From Candidatus Pelagibacter sp. (GTDB taxonomy: Bacteria > Pseudomonadota > Alphaproteobacteria > Pelagibacterales > Pelagibacteraceae), in NCBI GenBank assembly GCA_028222435.1, contig JAOIST010000001.1:1-64000 (forward strand): a stretch of 64,000 nt of DNA, read 5' to 3'. Every line of letters begins with the position of its first letter. The stretch's first letter is position 1. The notes below the pieces were generated by a model. That model was not told the origin of the DNA, ran no database searches, and worked only from the letters and a program-made list of their open reading frames with translations. Of the stretch, positions 15,626-24,066 are shown one piece after another. Made by a program: the position numbers and the translations under genes.

Positions 15626-16915
15626 TTAGTCTCGTATTGAATAAGCTACTACGCCAACTTCAGCTTTATCCGTACCTTGTCTTTCAGCTGCTTTACTTAT
15701 TCTTAATCCCACAGTTGATTTTAAAGAACTAAAAGTTATCCAAGATAGTACAAAACTAAATACGCATACTGAAGTAACGCCCACTAACTGAGTGCCAAAT
15801 GATGTATCTGGATTAGTAAAAGGAACAACTAATGTTCCGAAAATTCCAGCAAACATGTGTACAGGTATAGCTCCTACTACATCATCTAATCCTAAATTTT
15901 CTAACATTTTAGTTCCGTAATACATAATTACAGCTCCAATAGATCCGATGATCATTGCTGTAATAGGTCCTGGAGTTAATGGTTCAGCGGTTATTGCAAC
16001 TAAACCTGCTAAAGCTCCATTTAACATCATAACAATATCAGTTTTTCCACCGATCAATCTTGTCAAAGCTGCTCCTGTAACTGTGCCTGCGGCACCAGCT
16101 AAATGAGTGTTCACTGCAATTTTTGAAATTGCGTTTACATCATCAAAGGTACCCATAGCAAGTTGGCTAAAACCATTAAATCCAAACCAGCCGAACCAAA
16201 GTAAAAAAGTACCTAAAGTCACTAAAGGAATACTTGAGGCTGCAAAAGGTTCCATAGATTTTTTCTCACCTCTTCTTCCAAATCTTCCTTCTCTAGCTCC
16301 AAGGACTATTACTCCAGCTAAAGCAGCAGCACCACCACAAGCATGAACAAGAGTTGATCCTGCAAAATCAGAGAAGCCCGAAGTTGCTAACCAGCCTCCG
16401 CCCCATTGCCACCCCATAGATATAGGGTAGATAATTCCAGCCATGATTGCTGCGAAAATAAAGAAAGGCCATATCTTAATTCTCTCTGCTACCGCTCCTG
16501 AAACGATTGACGCTGTTGCGCAAACGAACATAGTTTGAAAAAACCAATCTGAGTATCCTGAATACCCCGTTTCAGCGTTAGAGTTATCAGTCCAAATTGA
16601 AAATGAACCAACATAACCACCTTCAGGCACGCCATAAGCCAAGTTATAACCTACTAAGAAAAATATAATTGAGCATATAGCGAATTTACCTATATTTTTA
16701 GCGGCAATTGTCGATACACTCTTGGTAGTCACTAAACCACTCTCGAGCATACAGAAGCCAGCCGCCATAAAAGCAACTAGCACTCCGCCTAAATAAAATC
16801 CTAATGAGTTAAAAATATACTGTCCCTCTTGAGACATTGTTGTTTCTGCAAAGCTATTAGTACTTAAAAATAGTGCAGAAATACAACCTAAAAAAATGAA
16901 CGTTTTTTTTTTCAT
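15626..16915 (-). CDS. amtB: ammonium transporter Amt, paralogue 1
   Basis: 429 aa including a signal-like N-terminus (cleavage near SFAETTMS). The Amt pore residues are present: the first pore histidine in STLVHACGGAAALAG and the second in GAIPVHMFAGIFG. FLVGYNLAYGVPEGGYVG and GWQWGGGWLA are family signatures. Amt proteins conduct ammonium across the inner membrane. No glnK lies next to it. The second paralogue lies 150 bp upstream on the same strand, with a hairpin between, and differs at many positions. Confidence 0.95.
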   Translation of the reverse strand: MKKKTFIFLGCISALFLSTNSFAETTMSQEGQYIFNSLGFYLGGVLVAFMAAGFCMLESGLVTTKSVSTIAAKNIGKFAICSIIFFLVGYNLAYGVPEGGYVGSFSIWTDNSNAETGYSGYSDWFFQTMFVCATASIVSGAVAERIKIWPFFIFAAIMAGIIYPISMGWQWGGGWLATSGFSDFAGSTLVHACGGAAALAGVIVLGAREGRFGRRGEKKSMEPFAASSIPLVTLGTFLLWFGWFGFNGFSQLAMGTFDDVNAISKIAVNTHLAGAAGTVTGAALTRLIGGKTDIVMMLNGALAGLVAITAEPLTPGPITAMIIGSIGAVIMYYGTKMLENLGLDDVVGAIPVHMFAGIFGTLVVPFTNPDTSFGTQLVGVTSVCVFSFVLSWITFSSLKSTVGLRISKAAERQGTDKAEVGVVAYSIRD

Positions 16916-17000
16916 GTTTCCCCCTTTTTTTTTGTTCTTAGTATCAAATTTATGAATTTTTAAGCATGATTTAAATGCATACTAGACTTGTTAAAATAAA

Positions 17001-17033
17001 TAAGGCCTGGGCGGGGGAACCAACCAGGCCTTA
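17001..17033 (-). terminator. hairpin between the two amtB genes
   Basis: TAAGGCCTGG (17001-17010) and CCAGGCCTTA (17024-17033) form a perfect 10-bp stem with a 13-nt purine-rich loop containing GGGGG. It follows the stop of the upstream amtB (minus strand) by about 30 bp. It probably ends most of that transcript; partial read-through into the second amtB is possible, so it could also set the ratio between the paralogues. Confidence 0.7.
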
Positions 17034-17065
17034 CAATTTTTCCCAACTATCGAGGGAGGGAATTT

Positions 17066-18358
17066 TTAGTCTCTTATACCGTAAGCTATCACTCCGATTT
17101 CAGCTTTATCAGTTCCAAGTCTTTCAGCTTCTTTACTAATTCTTAGACCGACTGTAGCTTTCATAATTTTGAACACTATAAATGAAACAATAAATACGAA
17201 TACTACTACTGAAATTGTTCCAAGGAATTGAGCTCCAAATGAAACATCTCCATTAGTTAATGGAACAGCTAACGTACCCCATACACCTGCAACTAAGTGT
17301 GCAGGAATAGCTCCAACTACATCATCTATTTTTAGTTTAAATAAAAGTTTAGTTGAGAAGTACATTACTAGTCCACCTATTGCTCCGATAAATATCGCAG
17401 CTAAAGGACTAGGAGTTAATGGTTCAGCTGTAATTGCTACTAATCCAGCAATTGCACCATTAAGCATCATAACTACATCTGTTTTTCCACCAATTAATCT
17501 AGAAATAATTGCAGCAGCTATCACTCCACCACCTGCAGCTAAATTAGTATTAATGTAAATTGTTGCTACAGAGGAAACGTCTTCTAGTGTTCCAGCAGCA
17601 AGTTGTGATCCACCATTAAAACCAAACCAGCCCATCCAAAGTATAAATACCCCTAGAGTTGCTAATGGAATTGATGATGCAGCAAATGGCGCCATAGGCT
17701 TAGCTTCACCCCTACTGCTAAATCTTCCTGATCTTGCTCCAAGCACAATAGCACCCGCTAAAGCGGCAGCACCACCAGCAGCGTGAACTAATGTTGAACC
17801 AGCAAAATCTGAAAACCCTGCAGTTGATAACCAACCACCGCCCCATTGCCAGCCCATTTCAATTGGATAAATTATTCCAGTTAAAATTGCTGCAAATAAG
17901 AAAAATGGCCAAATTTTAATTCTTTCAGCTAATGTGCCTGATACGATTGACATCGTTGTTGCACAAAACACCATTTGGAAAAACCAGTCAGATCCATCAG
18001 AATAACCTGTTTCAAGTTTTGATCCATCGCTCCATGGAGTAAATGTTCCGATATATCCACCTTCTGGAATACCATAAGCTAAATTGTAACCAACCAACCA
18101 GAACATAACTCCAGCGATTGAATAAAGACCTATATTTTTAGCACAGATTGCTGATACGGATTTTGATGTTACAAGACCTGACTCTAACATTGCAAAACCT
18201 GCGGCCATCCACATGACCAAGAAACCTGACATTAAAAATAATAGGGTATTAAATATGTATTGTACTTCTGCAGATACTGTAGTTTCGGCATAACCTAAAC
18301 CAGCAAAGCCAAAATAGATGGCTGTACCTGCTATAAAGTAGCTAATGTATTTTTTCAT
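17066..18358 (-). CDS. amtB: ammonium transporter Amt, paralogue 2
   Basis: 430 aa with a cleavable signal-like start (GLGYAETTVS). The twin pore histidines are in STLVHAAGGAAALAGAI and GAIPAHLVAGVWG. Same family signatures as paralogue 1 but diverged throughout, so an old duplication rather than an assembly artefact. A clear ribosome site (AAGGGAG) precedes the ATG at 18358 and a TTAATTAATTAA element lies 30 nt further upstream, shared with livJ and tctC. Confidence 0.95.
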   Translation of the reverse strand: MKKYISYFIAGTAIYFGFAGLGYAETTVSAEVQYIFNTLLFLMSGFLVMWMAAGFAMLESGLVTSKSVSAICAKNIGLYSIAGVMFWLVGYNLAYGIPEGGYIGTFTPWSDGSKLETGYSDGSDWFFQMVFCATTMSIVSGTLAERIKIWPFFLFAAILTGIIYPIEMGWQWGGGWLSTAGFSDFAGSTLVHAAGGAAALAGAIVLGARSGRFSSRGEAKPMAPFAASSIPLATLGVFILWMGWFGFNGGSQLAAGTLEDVSSVATIYINTNLAAGGGVIAAAIISRLIGGKTDVVMMLNGAIAGLVAITAEPLTPSPLAAIFIGAIGGLVMYFSTKLLFKLKIDDVVGAIPAHLVAGVWGTLAVPLTNGDVSFGAQFLGTISVVVFVFIVSFIVFKIMKATVGLRISKEAERLGTDKAEIGVIAYGIRD

Positions 18359-18388
18359 AAGTTCTCCCTTGTTGGAGGCCTTATAAAA

Positions 18389-18400
18389 TTAATTAATTAA
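18389..18400 (-). promoter_or_regulatory. TTAATTAATTAA leader element of amtB paralogue 2
   Basis: A self-complementary TTAATTAATTAA lies 30 nt upstream of the start codon, before an AAGGGAG ribosome site. The same 12-mer occurs in the leaders of livJ (54614-54625) and tctC (63650-63661). Its role is unknown; in AT-rich DNA it may be a promoter element or a protein-binding site. Confidence 0.3.
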
Positions 18401-18448
18401 AATTAGTATTGATTTGTGTTAATTTGAGCTATGCAGTTTTTGCAAGTA

Positions 18449-18487
18449 TTTTAGCCCTTATTAGAGTTTATCTAATAAGGGCTAAAA
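18449..18487 (-). terminator. strong rho-independent terminator of the HU gene
   Basis: TTTTAGCCCTTATTAGA (18449-18465), loop GTTTA, and TCTAATAAGGGCTAAAA (18471-18487) form a perfect 17-bp stem that starts 3 bp after the HU stop codon. Terminal A/U pairs give a U tract in either direction. It is the longest perfect hairpin I noticed and fits a strongly expressed, well-isolated gene. Confidence 0.85.
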
Positions 18488-18490
18488 AGT

Positions 18491-18766
18491 TTATTTATTA
18501 AACATTTCTTTCAAGCTTTTAGCTGGTAAAAACTTTACTTTTTGAGATGCGGAAATTTGAATTGACTCACCTGTTCTAGGATTTCTTCCTACTCTAGCTT
18601 TTCTCTTTGCTACTTTATAAGTACCAAAACCAGCTATCTTCACAGTATCGTCATTTTTTAAAGCATCTAAAATAATAGTCGTTATTGAATCAAAAGTTCT
18701 CTCAGCATCAGCTTTACTTTGACCCAAAGTAGACGATATTTTTGCTACTAGTTGTTTTTTATTCAT
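18491..18766 (-). CDS. hupB: HU-family nucleoid DNA-binding protein
   Basis: 91 aa. The HU/IHF arm GRNPRTGESIQI is at about residues 56-67, after KIAGFGTYKVAKRKAR, and the N-terminus MNKKQLVAKISSTLGQSKAD is typical. It bends and compacts DNA as a dimer. A good ribosome site (AGGGG) is 6-7 bp before the ATG at 18766 and a very strong terminator follows. HU and IHF subunits are close; the GRNPRTGE form favours HU. Confidence 0.93.
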   Translation of the reverse strand: MNKKQLVAKISSTLGQSKADAERTFDSITTIILDALKNDDTVKIAGFGTYKVAKRKARVGRNPRTGESIQISASQKVKFLPAKSLKEMFNK

Positions 18767-18845
18767 TTATGCCCCTTTTTTAAGTTAATTTCTAATGTGC
18801 AAAAAAAACCAATAAAATCAATGTTTTTTTGTGTTTCACGTAAAT

Positions 18846-18882
18846 ATCAACACTACATATTGTATATTAAATAAGTGTTGAT
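18846..18882. promoter_or_regulatory. inverted repeat in the rseP-HU spacer
   Basis: ATCAACACT (18846-18854) and AGTGTTGAT (18874-18882) form a perfect 9-bp inverted repeat 19 nt apart, about 80 bp before the HU start codon and 31 bp after the rseP stop. With that long loop it is a poor terminator; an operator or promoter-proximal site for HU is more likely. No consensus is recognised. Confidence 0.35.
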
Positions 18883-18912
18883 TTTATTGACTTTTTTGAA
18901 GATTAAAATGGC

Positions 18913-20031
18913 TTAAAATAGGCCTAAATCTCTAAGATCATTAAACGTCGTAAAAAACATTAGAGAAAGCAACAAAAATAACCCGATTCGAAAAAATCCC
19001 TCTTGAGTTTTTTGTGTCAAAGGTCTCCCAAGTATTTTTTCAAATGCATAAAACATTAAATGTCCACCATCTAGCATTGGTATTGGAAAAAGATTAATAA
19101 AACCAAGGCTGATAGAAATATAAGCCATAATACTTAAAAAGGCGACAACTCCAAACTTAGCTACTTGCCCTGTAATTTTAGCAATCTTTATTGGCCCTCC
19201 TAATTGAGATGTGTCACCTGTTCCTTTGAACATTGATATAACGAAATCCCATGAAGCATCAATAACAAACCAGGTCTCTTTAATAGCATAAAACAATGCT
19301 GTAGCAGGGCCAAGTCGTTCTCTTTCTATTTTGTCATTTAGAGGTGCAATTTTTATTCCAATGATTTTTTTATTAATTTTATTACCTAATGAGTCTGAAC
19401 CTTCTACAAATTGAGGTTTTACGTTAATGCTTAATTCGCTTTCATTTCGAATAATTCCTAAATTTATGGTTTCTGATGAGGATGCGTTAATAAAGGCTGA
19501 AACCTCCATCATACTTTTTACTTCTCTGTTATCAATTGACTTAATAATGTCTCCAGATTTAACGCCTGAAATAAATGCTGGGCTATCAGGTTGAACTTCT
19601 TGTATTTGTGCTGGAGTAAAATCTTTTCCAGCAAACATATAAATAAAAGCAAAAATAACTATAGCCAGTAAAAAATTTGCAAAAGGTCCAGCAGCGACAA
19701 TCAATGATCTTTGGTAAATAGGCTTAACTACAAAAAGTTTTTCTCTATCTTCTTTGCTGTATTTTTTTAAAAGTTCTTCCTGTTCTGCTTGACTAAAGAC
19801 ATTTCTATCGCCAAAAAATTTAACATATCCTCCTAAAGGAATTGCGCAGAACTTCCATCTAGTTCCTGATTTATCATTAAAACCAAATAATTCTTTTCCA
19901 AAACCTATAGAAAAATCGGTAACTCCAACACCATATTTTCTTGCAAAATAATAATGTCCATACTCATGAATAAAAACAACTACTGTAAGTAAAATTATAA
20001 ACGGAATAATAAAAGAAATTAGAATTTCCAC
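18913..20031 (-). CDS. rseP: site-2 zinc metalloprotease RseP/MmpA
   Basis: 372 aa. The zinc site HEYGH (HExxH) lies in the first membrane helix at about residues 23-27; CAIPLGGYVKFFGD follows, one PDZ domain covers about residues 125-205 (VQPDSPAFISGVKSGDIIKS), and the third zinc ligand is in FPIPMLDGGHLMF near residue 318. It cleaves membrane-bound anti-sigma factors and signal-peptide remnants. It overlaps the end of the LysR gene by 13 bp. In most alphaproteobacteria rseP sits with dxr and bamA; here it does not. Confidence 0.92.
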   Translation of the reverse strand: MEILISFIIPFIILLTVVVFIHEYGHYYFARKYGVGVTDFSIGFGKELFGFNDKSGTRWKFCAIPLGGYVKFFGDRNVFSQAEQEELLKKYSKEDREKLFVVKPIYQRSLIVAAGPFANFLLAIVIFAFIYMFAGKDFTPAQIQEVQPDSPAFISGVKSGDIIKSIDNREVKSMMEVSAFINASSSETINLGIIRNESELSINVKPQFVEGSDSLGNKINKKIIGIKIAPLNDKIERERLGPATALFYAIKETWFVIDASWDFVISMFKGTGDTSQLGGPIKIAKITGQVAKFGVVAFLSIMAYISISLGFINLFPIPMLDGGHLMFYAFEKILGRPLTQKTQEGFFRIGLFLLLSLMFFTTFNDLRDLGLF

Positions 20032-20909
20032 TCGTTAACCTTTGTAAAAATAAAGTTTCTAAAAGCCATTAACCTTGCATTATTCTTTAAAGATGCTGGA
20101 TAGACGAAATGAGTTTCTGTAGGTTTTCCTGTTTCCTCCGGTAAAACTTTAGTAATATTATTCACATTATGGGCAATATAATCTGGTAAAGCAGCTAAAC
20201 CCACACCGCTTTGCACTGCTAACAATAATCCATAAACGCTGTTTACTTTCATTATTGATTTTCTTTTTTTTCCATCTTTAATGCCGTGCTTTAAAACCCA
20301 GTCAGGATTATAAACTGGAGAAGGTGCTCCTTTTCCATAAGTAATAAACTTGTGTTTGTCTAAATCCTTTAAAGTTTTTGGATATCCATTTTTTTGTAAA
20401 TAATCATTTGAACCATAAATATGATAATTAAAATCTACAAATTTTTTTTGGATTAAATTTAATTGTTTAGGTCTTCTCATTCGAATTGCAACATCAGCTT
20501 CTCTTGTACTTAGATCGAGTTCCTTATCATCAAATATTAATTCAATTTCAATATCTGGGTGCAAATCCATAAATTCTTTGATTCTAGGTGTAAGCCAAGT
20601 GGTGCCAAAGCTTACTACAGTCGTAACTGTAAGTTTTCCATTTAGTTTATCTTTGTGACCGCTTAGATTAGACTCTACATCTTTTAACTTTGAAATAATT
20701 TCATGAGCTGATTTATAAAGATACTCGCCATTCTCGGTTAAAACTAAACCTCTTGCATGCCTTTCAAAAAGTTGAACCTTTAAATCACCTTCTAAGGCTT
20801 GAATTTGGCGACTTATAGCCGATTGGCTCAAGTTTAATATAGTTGAGGCTTTGGTAAAACTAGATGCTTCTGCGACTGTGTGAAATATTTTGAGTTTATC
20901 CCAATCCAT
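20019..20909 (-). CDS. LysR-type transcriptional regulator
   Basis: 296 aa. The N-terminal winged helix-turn-helix is at about residues 3-62 (SSFTKASTILNLSQSAISRQ), followed by a periplasmic-binding-type effector domain (TTVVSFGTTWLTPRIKEF). The start at 20909 has the usual MDWDKLKIFHTVAEA form. It is 19 bp after the AcuI-like gene on the same strand and overlaps rseP by 13 bp. Target and effector are unknown; the adjacent reductase is the obvious candidate. Confidence 0.9.
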   Translation of the reverse strand: MDWDKLKIFHTVAEASSFTKASTILNLSQSAISRQIQALEGDLKVQLFERHARGLVLTENGEYLYKSAHEIISKLKDVESNLSGHKDKLNGKLTVTTVVSFGTTWLTPRIKEFMDLHPDIEIELIFDDKELDLSTREADVAIRMRRPKQLNLIQKKFVDFNYHIYGSNDYLQKNGYPKTLKDLDKHKFITYGKGAPSPVYNPDWVLKHGIKDGKKRKSIMKVNSVYGLLLAVQSGVGLAALPDYIAHNVNNITKVLPEETGKPTETHFVYPASLKNNARLMAFRNFIFTKVNEWKF

Positions 20910-20928
20910 AAATTTGTTTGATTATAAA

Positions 20929-21930
20929 TTATTTATTTGGATTTACTACTGCTCTTCCAAAAAACTCTCCTTTTAAAAGTTTTGGATAAGTATCTAAAAG
21001 CTCAGTAAATGATAACTCTTTTGTAAAGGACTGAACTTTTGAAAAATCTATTAACTTTCTTGCTTCTCCCCAAACGAATTCTCTTCTCTTTAATGAAGAG
21101 CCTGACGAATCAATTCCCCAAAGTTTTACACCTCTTATGATGAATGGCATAACATTAGTATTGATTTTAATTCCTCCTGCATTCCCACAGGCTGCGACTA
21201 CCCCACCAGGTTTAGTTTGAGCAAAAATTTTTGTTAAAGCACTACCACCAACGGTATCAACAACACCATCCCAAACTCCTTTTTCAAGTAGTTTACTTTC
21301 GCCATCAAATTCTTTTCGGTCAATAATATTTTTTGCACCTAGATCTTTTAGATAATCATTTTTATCTTTTTTGCCTGTCACAGCATGCACATCATAGCCC
21401 ATCTTTGATAAAATCATCACAGCTATACTTCCAACGCCTCCTGTAGCACCTGTTACGAGCACGTCTTTCACTTTTTCACCTAACAATAATTCTTCTTTTG
21501 CTTTCACAGCAAAGGAACATAGTAAAGCAGTAAATCCTGCAGTACCTAACATCATTGCTTTATGGGTATCTAAATCTTTTGGAATCTTAATTAGAAAATT
21601 TGAGTCAACTTTAGCATACTGAGAAAAACCACCAAAAAAAGCCTCACCCACTCTAAAACCTGTAAGAATTACTTTGTCATCTTTTGCGAATTTACTATCT
21701 TCGCTTTCAACAACAGTCCCAGCAAAATCTATTCCCGGAACAAAAGGGAATTTACGGACTATTTTACCACCGTCGTTTAATATTAATGCGTCTTTGTAAT
21801 TTAAACTAGAATAATCAACTTTAACCAAAACGTTTCCATCTTTAAGTTGATTTTTCTCTATTTCTTTAATGTCTCTTGTAAATTTTTCGTTTTGATTATC
21901 TATAACAATAGCTTTAAATTTATCAGACAT
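20929..21930 (-). CDS. acuI: YhdH/AcuI-type acrylyl-CoA reductase (MDR superfamily)
   Basis: 333 aa zinc-free medium-chain reductase. Seen are YSSLNYKDALILNDGGK near residue 40, KFPFVPGIDFAGTVVESED, the NADPH fold VLVTGATGGVGSIAV near residue 158, and the family mark WGIDSSG near residue 272. AcuI reduces the toxic intermediate acryloyl-CoA, formed from DMSP or 3-hydroxypropionate, to propionyl-CoA. SAR11 cells degrade DMSP, so this fits. folE is 1 bp upstream on the same strand. A general quinone reductase activity is the alternative. Confidence 0.8.
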   Translation of the reverse strand: MSDKFKAIVIDNQNEKFTRDIKEIEKNQLKDGNVLVKVDYSSLNYKDALILNDGGKIVRKFPFVPGIDFAGTVVESEDSKFAKDDKVILTGFRVGEAFFGGFSQYAKVDSNFLIKIPKDLDTHKAMMLGTAGFTALLCSFAVKAKEELLLGEKVKDVLVTGATGGVGSIAVMILSKMGYDVHAVTGKKDKNDYLKDLGAKNIIDRKEFDGESKLLEKGVWDGVVDTVGGSALTKIFAQTKPGGVVAACGNAGGIKINTNVMPFIIRGVKLWGIDSSGSSLKRREFVWGEARKLIDFSKVQSFTKELSFTELLDTYPKLLKGEFFGRAVVNPNK

Positions 21931-22539
21931 TTATTTTCCGATATAACTTAAATATCTATTTTGAATACTTAAATCATCTTTGAACGAACCTAAAAAAAAG
22001 TTTGTTACAGTTGTTGCTTTTTCTTTTTTAATTCCTCTCATTGTCATGCATTGATGTGCTGCGTCTATTGTAACAGCTACACCTTTTGCCTCCAAAGCGC
22101 TCATTAATGTTTTCGCAATTTGCATAGTTAATCTTTCCTGAGTTTGAAGTCTTTTTGAAAAAATTTCTACTGTTCTGGCCAATTTACTAAGACCAACAAT
22201 TTTTTTATTTGGAATATAAGAAACATGTGCCACTCCAATAATTGGTGCCATGTGATGTTCGCAATGGCTTTCTAATGTTATATTTTTTTCAATAACCATA
22301 TCGTCATACCCCTCTACATCACCAAAAGTTTTTGATAAATCTTCTTCTGCATCTTGATGGTAGCCTTTAAAATATTCCTTAAATGCTTTAACAACTCTTT
22401 TTGGAGTTTCTAACAACCCTTCTCTAGTTGGATCTTCACCAATCCAAGTTAAAATTTTTTTAATCGCTTCTTCTGCCTCTTTGTCGCTAACTTTAGGTTT
22501 ATTGGGGGCTTCTTTATTAATGTCTTTTACTAATTTCAT
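21931..22539 (-). CDS. folE: GTP cyclohydrolase I
   Basis: 202 aa. Zinc and substrate residues are in ESHCEHHMAPIIG (about 88-100) and HQCMTMRGIKK (about 160). It converts GTP to dihydroneopterin triphosphate, the first step of folate synthesis. It is adjacent to acuI (no gap) and divergent from hisI. An extended N-terminus rich in Lys and Asn lies before the catalytic fold. Confidence 0.95.
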   Translation of the reverse strand: MKLVKDINKEAPNKPKVSDKEAEEAIKKILTWIGEDPTREGLLETPKRVVKAFKEYFKGYHQDAEEDLSKTFGDVEGYDDMVIEKNITLESHCEHHMAPIIGVAHVSYIPNKKIVGLSKLARTVEIFSKRLQTQERLTMQIAKTLMSALEAKGVAVTIDAAHQCMTMRGIKKEKATTVTNFFLGSFKDDLSIQNRYLSYIGK

Positions 22540-22581
22540 ATTGTGATGTTTTTACAGGACAAAATTAATTATTGCAAATTG

Positions 22582-22610
22582 CTATTTTGTCTTTTTTTCA
22601 CTATTTTGTC
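22582..22610. repeat. direct repeat CTATTTTGTC in the folE-hisI spacer
   Basis: CTATTTTGTC occurs at 22582-22591 and again at 22601-22610, 19 bp apart; the inverted form GACAAAAT is at 22558-22565. The second copy ends three bases before the hisI ATG. The layout could be an operator for one of the divergent genes, or a small tandem duplication. No known regulator is recognised. Confidence 0.35.
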
Positions 22611-22613
22611 ATC

Positions 22614-23081
22614 ATGTTTAAAAAAAGAGAAAACGTTTTTGAAGTTGAAGAAGGAAAATTTCTTTCTCCCAAATTTGATACAGATGGTCTTATACCTGTT
22701 ACTACTACTGACAGTAATTCAGGAGATCTTTTAATGCATGGCTATATGAATCAAGAAGCTTTGAGAAAGACAATAGAGACAAAAGAAGCTCATTACTGGA
22801 GCAGATCAAAAAAAGCCTTATGGCACAAAGGTAAAACCAGCGGATTTATTCAGAAAGTAATTGATCTAAGAATTGACGACGATCAAGATGCTTTATGGAT
22901 GTCTGTAGATATAGGAAGTGGCGCAAGTTGTCATGTTGGTTACAAGTCGTGTTTTTATAGATCGATACCATTAGGACCTATAAAAAACTCTGAACAAATT
23001 GAACTAAATTTTAAAGAGAAAGAAAAAAAATTCGATCCAGAAAAAATTTATAAAGGTCAACCTAATCCAACAAAATTATAA
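22614..23081 (+). CDS. hisI: phosphoribosyl-AMP cyclohydrolase
   Basis: 155 aa from ATG 22614. LLMHGYMNQEAL, HYWSRSKKALWHKGKTSG and the zinc cysteines in GASCHVGYKSCFYR are all present. The enzyme opens the purine ring in the third step of histidine synthesis. There is no HisE domain fused. Earlier starts at 22572 read through hydrophobic sequence atypical for the family, so I take the later ATG. The next gene begins 2 bp after the stop. Confidence 0.93.
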   Translation: MFKKRENVFEVEEGKFLSPKFDTDGLIPVTTTDSNSGDLLMHGYMNQEALRKTIETKEAHYWSRSKKALWHKGKTSGFIQKVIDLRIDDDQDALWMSVDIGSGASCHVGYKSCFYRSIPLGPIKNSEQIELNFKEKEKKFDPEKIYKGQPNPTKL

Positions 23082-23083
23082 TA

Positions 23084-23692
23084 ATGAAAGTTTTAAGTCC
23101 TTTTGGTCCTAAAATAGCAAAGCTAAAGCTATCTTCTAATTTAATTAAAAAGTTAAATAATGAAGTAGAAAAAATAATTTCCAAAAAAAACCTAGTCAAA
23201 AAATTAGATTATTCTAATAAATTAGTTGGCCAAGTTAAACAAGAATTTCAAATTCCAAAAAGTTTTATTAAGAAAAATTTAGAAAAAATAATATTTAATG
23301 AAGTTAAAAAATATATTTATAAATGTTTAGGAAAAAAAATTTCAAAAATTAATATTAAAAATTTTTGGGTAGTGCGCCAGTTCCATAATGATTACAATCC
23401 TATACATTTCCATGATGGGCATATCTCTGGGGTTGGATATTTAAAAATTCCTAAATTTATTTTAAAAAATAAAAAAAAAATTAAAACTGATGGCTCAATT
23501 GACTTTATCAGCGGTAATAAAATTCTTTTAAGTGACAGTATTTTCAATCATCAACCAAAAGTTGGGGATGTACTGTTATTTCCCCATTATTTAATGCACA
23601 CGGCATACCCTTTCAAATCTGACGGGGAAAGAAGGTCTTTTTCTTTTAACTTAGAAATTGATAAAAAAATTGCCAATGTTTTCTCTAAATGA
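23084..23692 (+). CDS. putative 2-oxoglutarate/Fe(II) oxygenase-fold protein
   Basis: 202 aa. A double-stranded beta-helix is suggested by NPIHFHDGHISGVGYLKIP (about residue 104), a long insertion, GDVLLFPHYLMHTAYPF near 165 and RRSFSFNLEI at the end: iron ligands (HxH/D and a distal His) and an Arg for the co-substrate. This resembles the uncharacterised 2OG-Fe(II) oxygenase group often found in phages and marine bacteria. It sits 2 bp after hisI and overlaps the DUF2237 gene by 4 bp. Substrate unknown. Confidence 0.7.
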   Translation: MKVLSPFGPKIAKLKLSSNLIKKLNNEVEKIISKKNLVKKLDYSNKLVGQVKQEFQIPKSFIKKNLEKIIFNEVKKYIYKCLGKKISKINIKNFWVVRQFHNDYNPIHFHDGHISGVGYLKIPKFILKNKKKIKTDGSIDFISGNKILLSDSIFNHQPKVGDVLLFPHYLMHTAYPFKSDGERRSFSFNLEIDKKIANVFSK

Positions 23693-24066
23693 GTGATCAA
23701 ATTCAAAAAAATGTTTTTGGAGAACCGCTTGAGCCTTGCTCAAACGATCCTGTAACAGGATGGTTTAGAGATGGTTGTTGTAATACAGATAAAAATGATC
23801 GTGGAGTTCACACTGTTTGTGCAAAAGTAACTGATAAATTTTTAATTTGGTCTAAAAAAGTTGGTAATGATTTAATTACCCCTCACCCTGAATTTGGATT
23901 TCCAGGTTTAAAAGATGGCGATAATTGGTGTGTTTGTGCCTCATGGTATGCAAGAGCGATTGAAGAAGATGCTGCTTGTTTTTTGTATTTAAAAAAAACA
24001 AATATAAAAACTTTAGAACTTATACCAATGGAAAAGCTAAAAAAATATGCTGTAGATTTATCTTAG
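23689..24066 (+). CDS. DUF2237 family protein
   Basis: 125 aa. NVFGEPLEPCS...GWFRDGCCNT, then VCAKVTDKFLIWSKKVGNDL, and GDNWCVCASWYARA are the conserved blocks of DUF2237, which has cysteine and histidine residues in fixed positions. Function unknown. It overlaps the preceding gene by 4 bp (ATGA) and its stop overlaps the 3' end of the TPR gene on the other strand. Confidence 0.88.
   Translation: MSDQIQKNVFGEPLEPCSNDPVTGWFRDGCCNTDKNDRGVHTVCAKVTDKFLIWSKKVGNDLITPHPEFGFPGLKDGDNWCVCASWYARAIEEDAACFLYLKKTNIKTLELIPMEKLKKYAVDLS

Noticed and set aside
15626..18358. Tandem amtB as an assembly duplication
   Set aside because: The two proteins and their spacers differ throughout, so this is an old paralogous pair.
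22543..22734. 63-codon frame overlapping the start of hisI
   Set aside because: Out of frame with hisI and low-complexity; hisI from 22614 explains the region.
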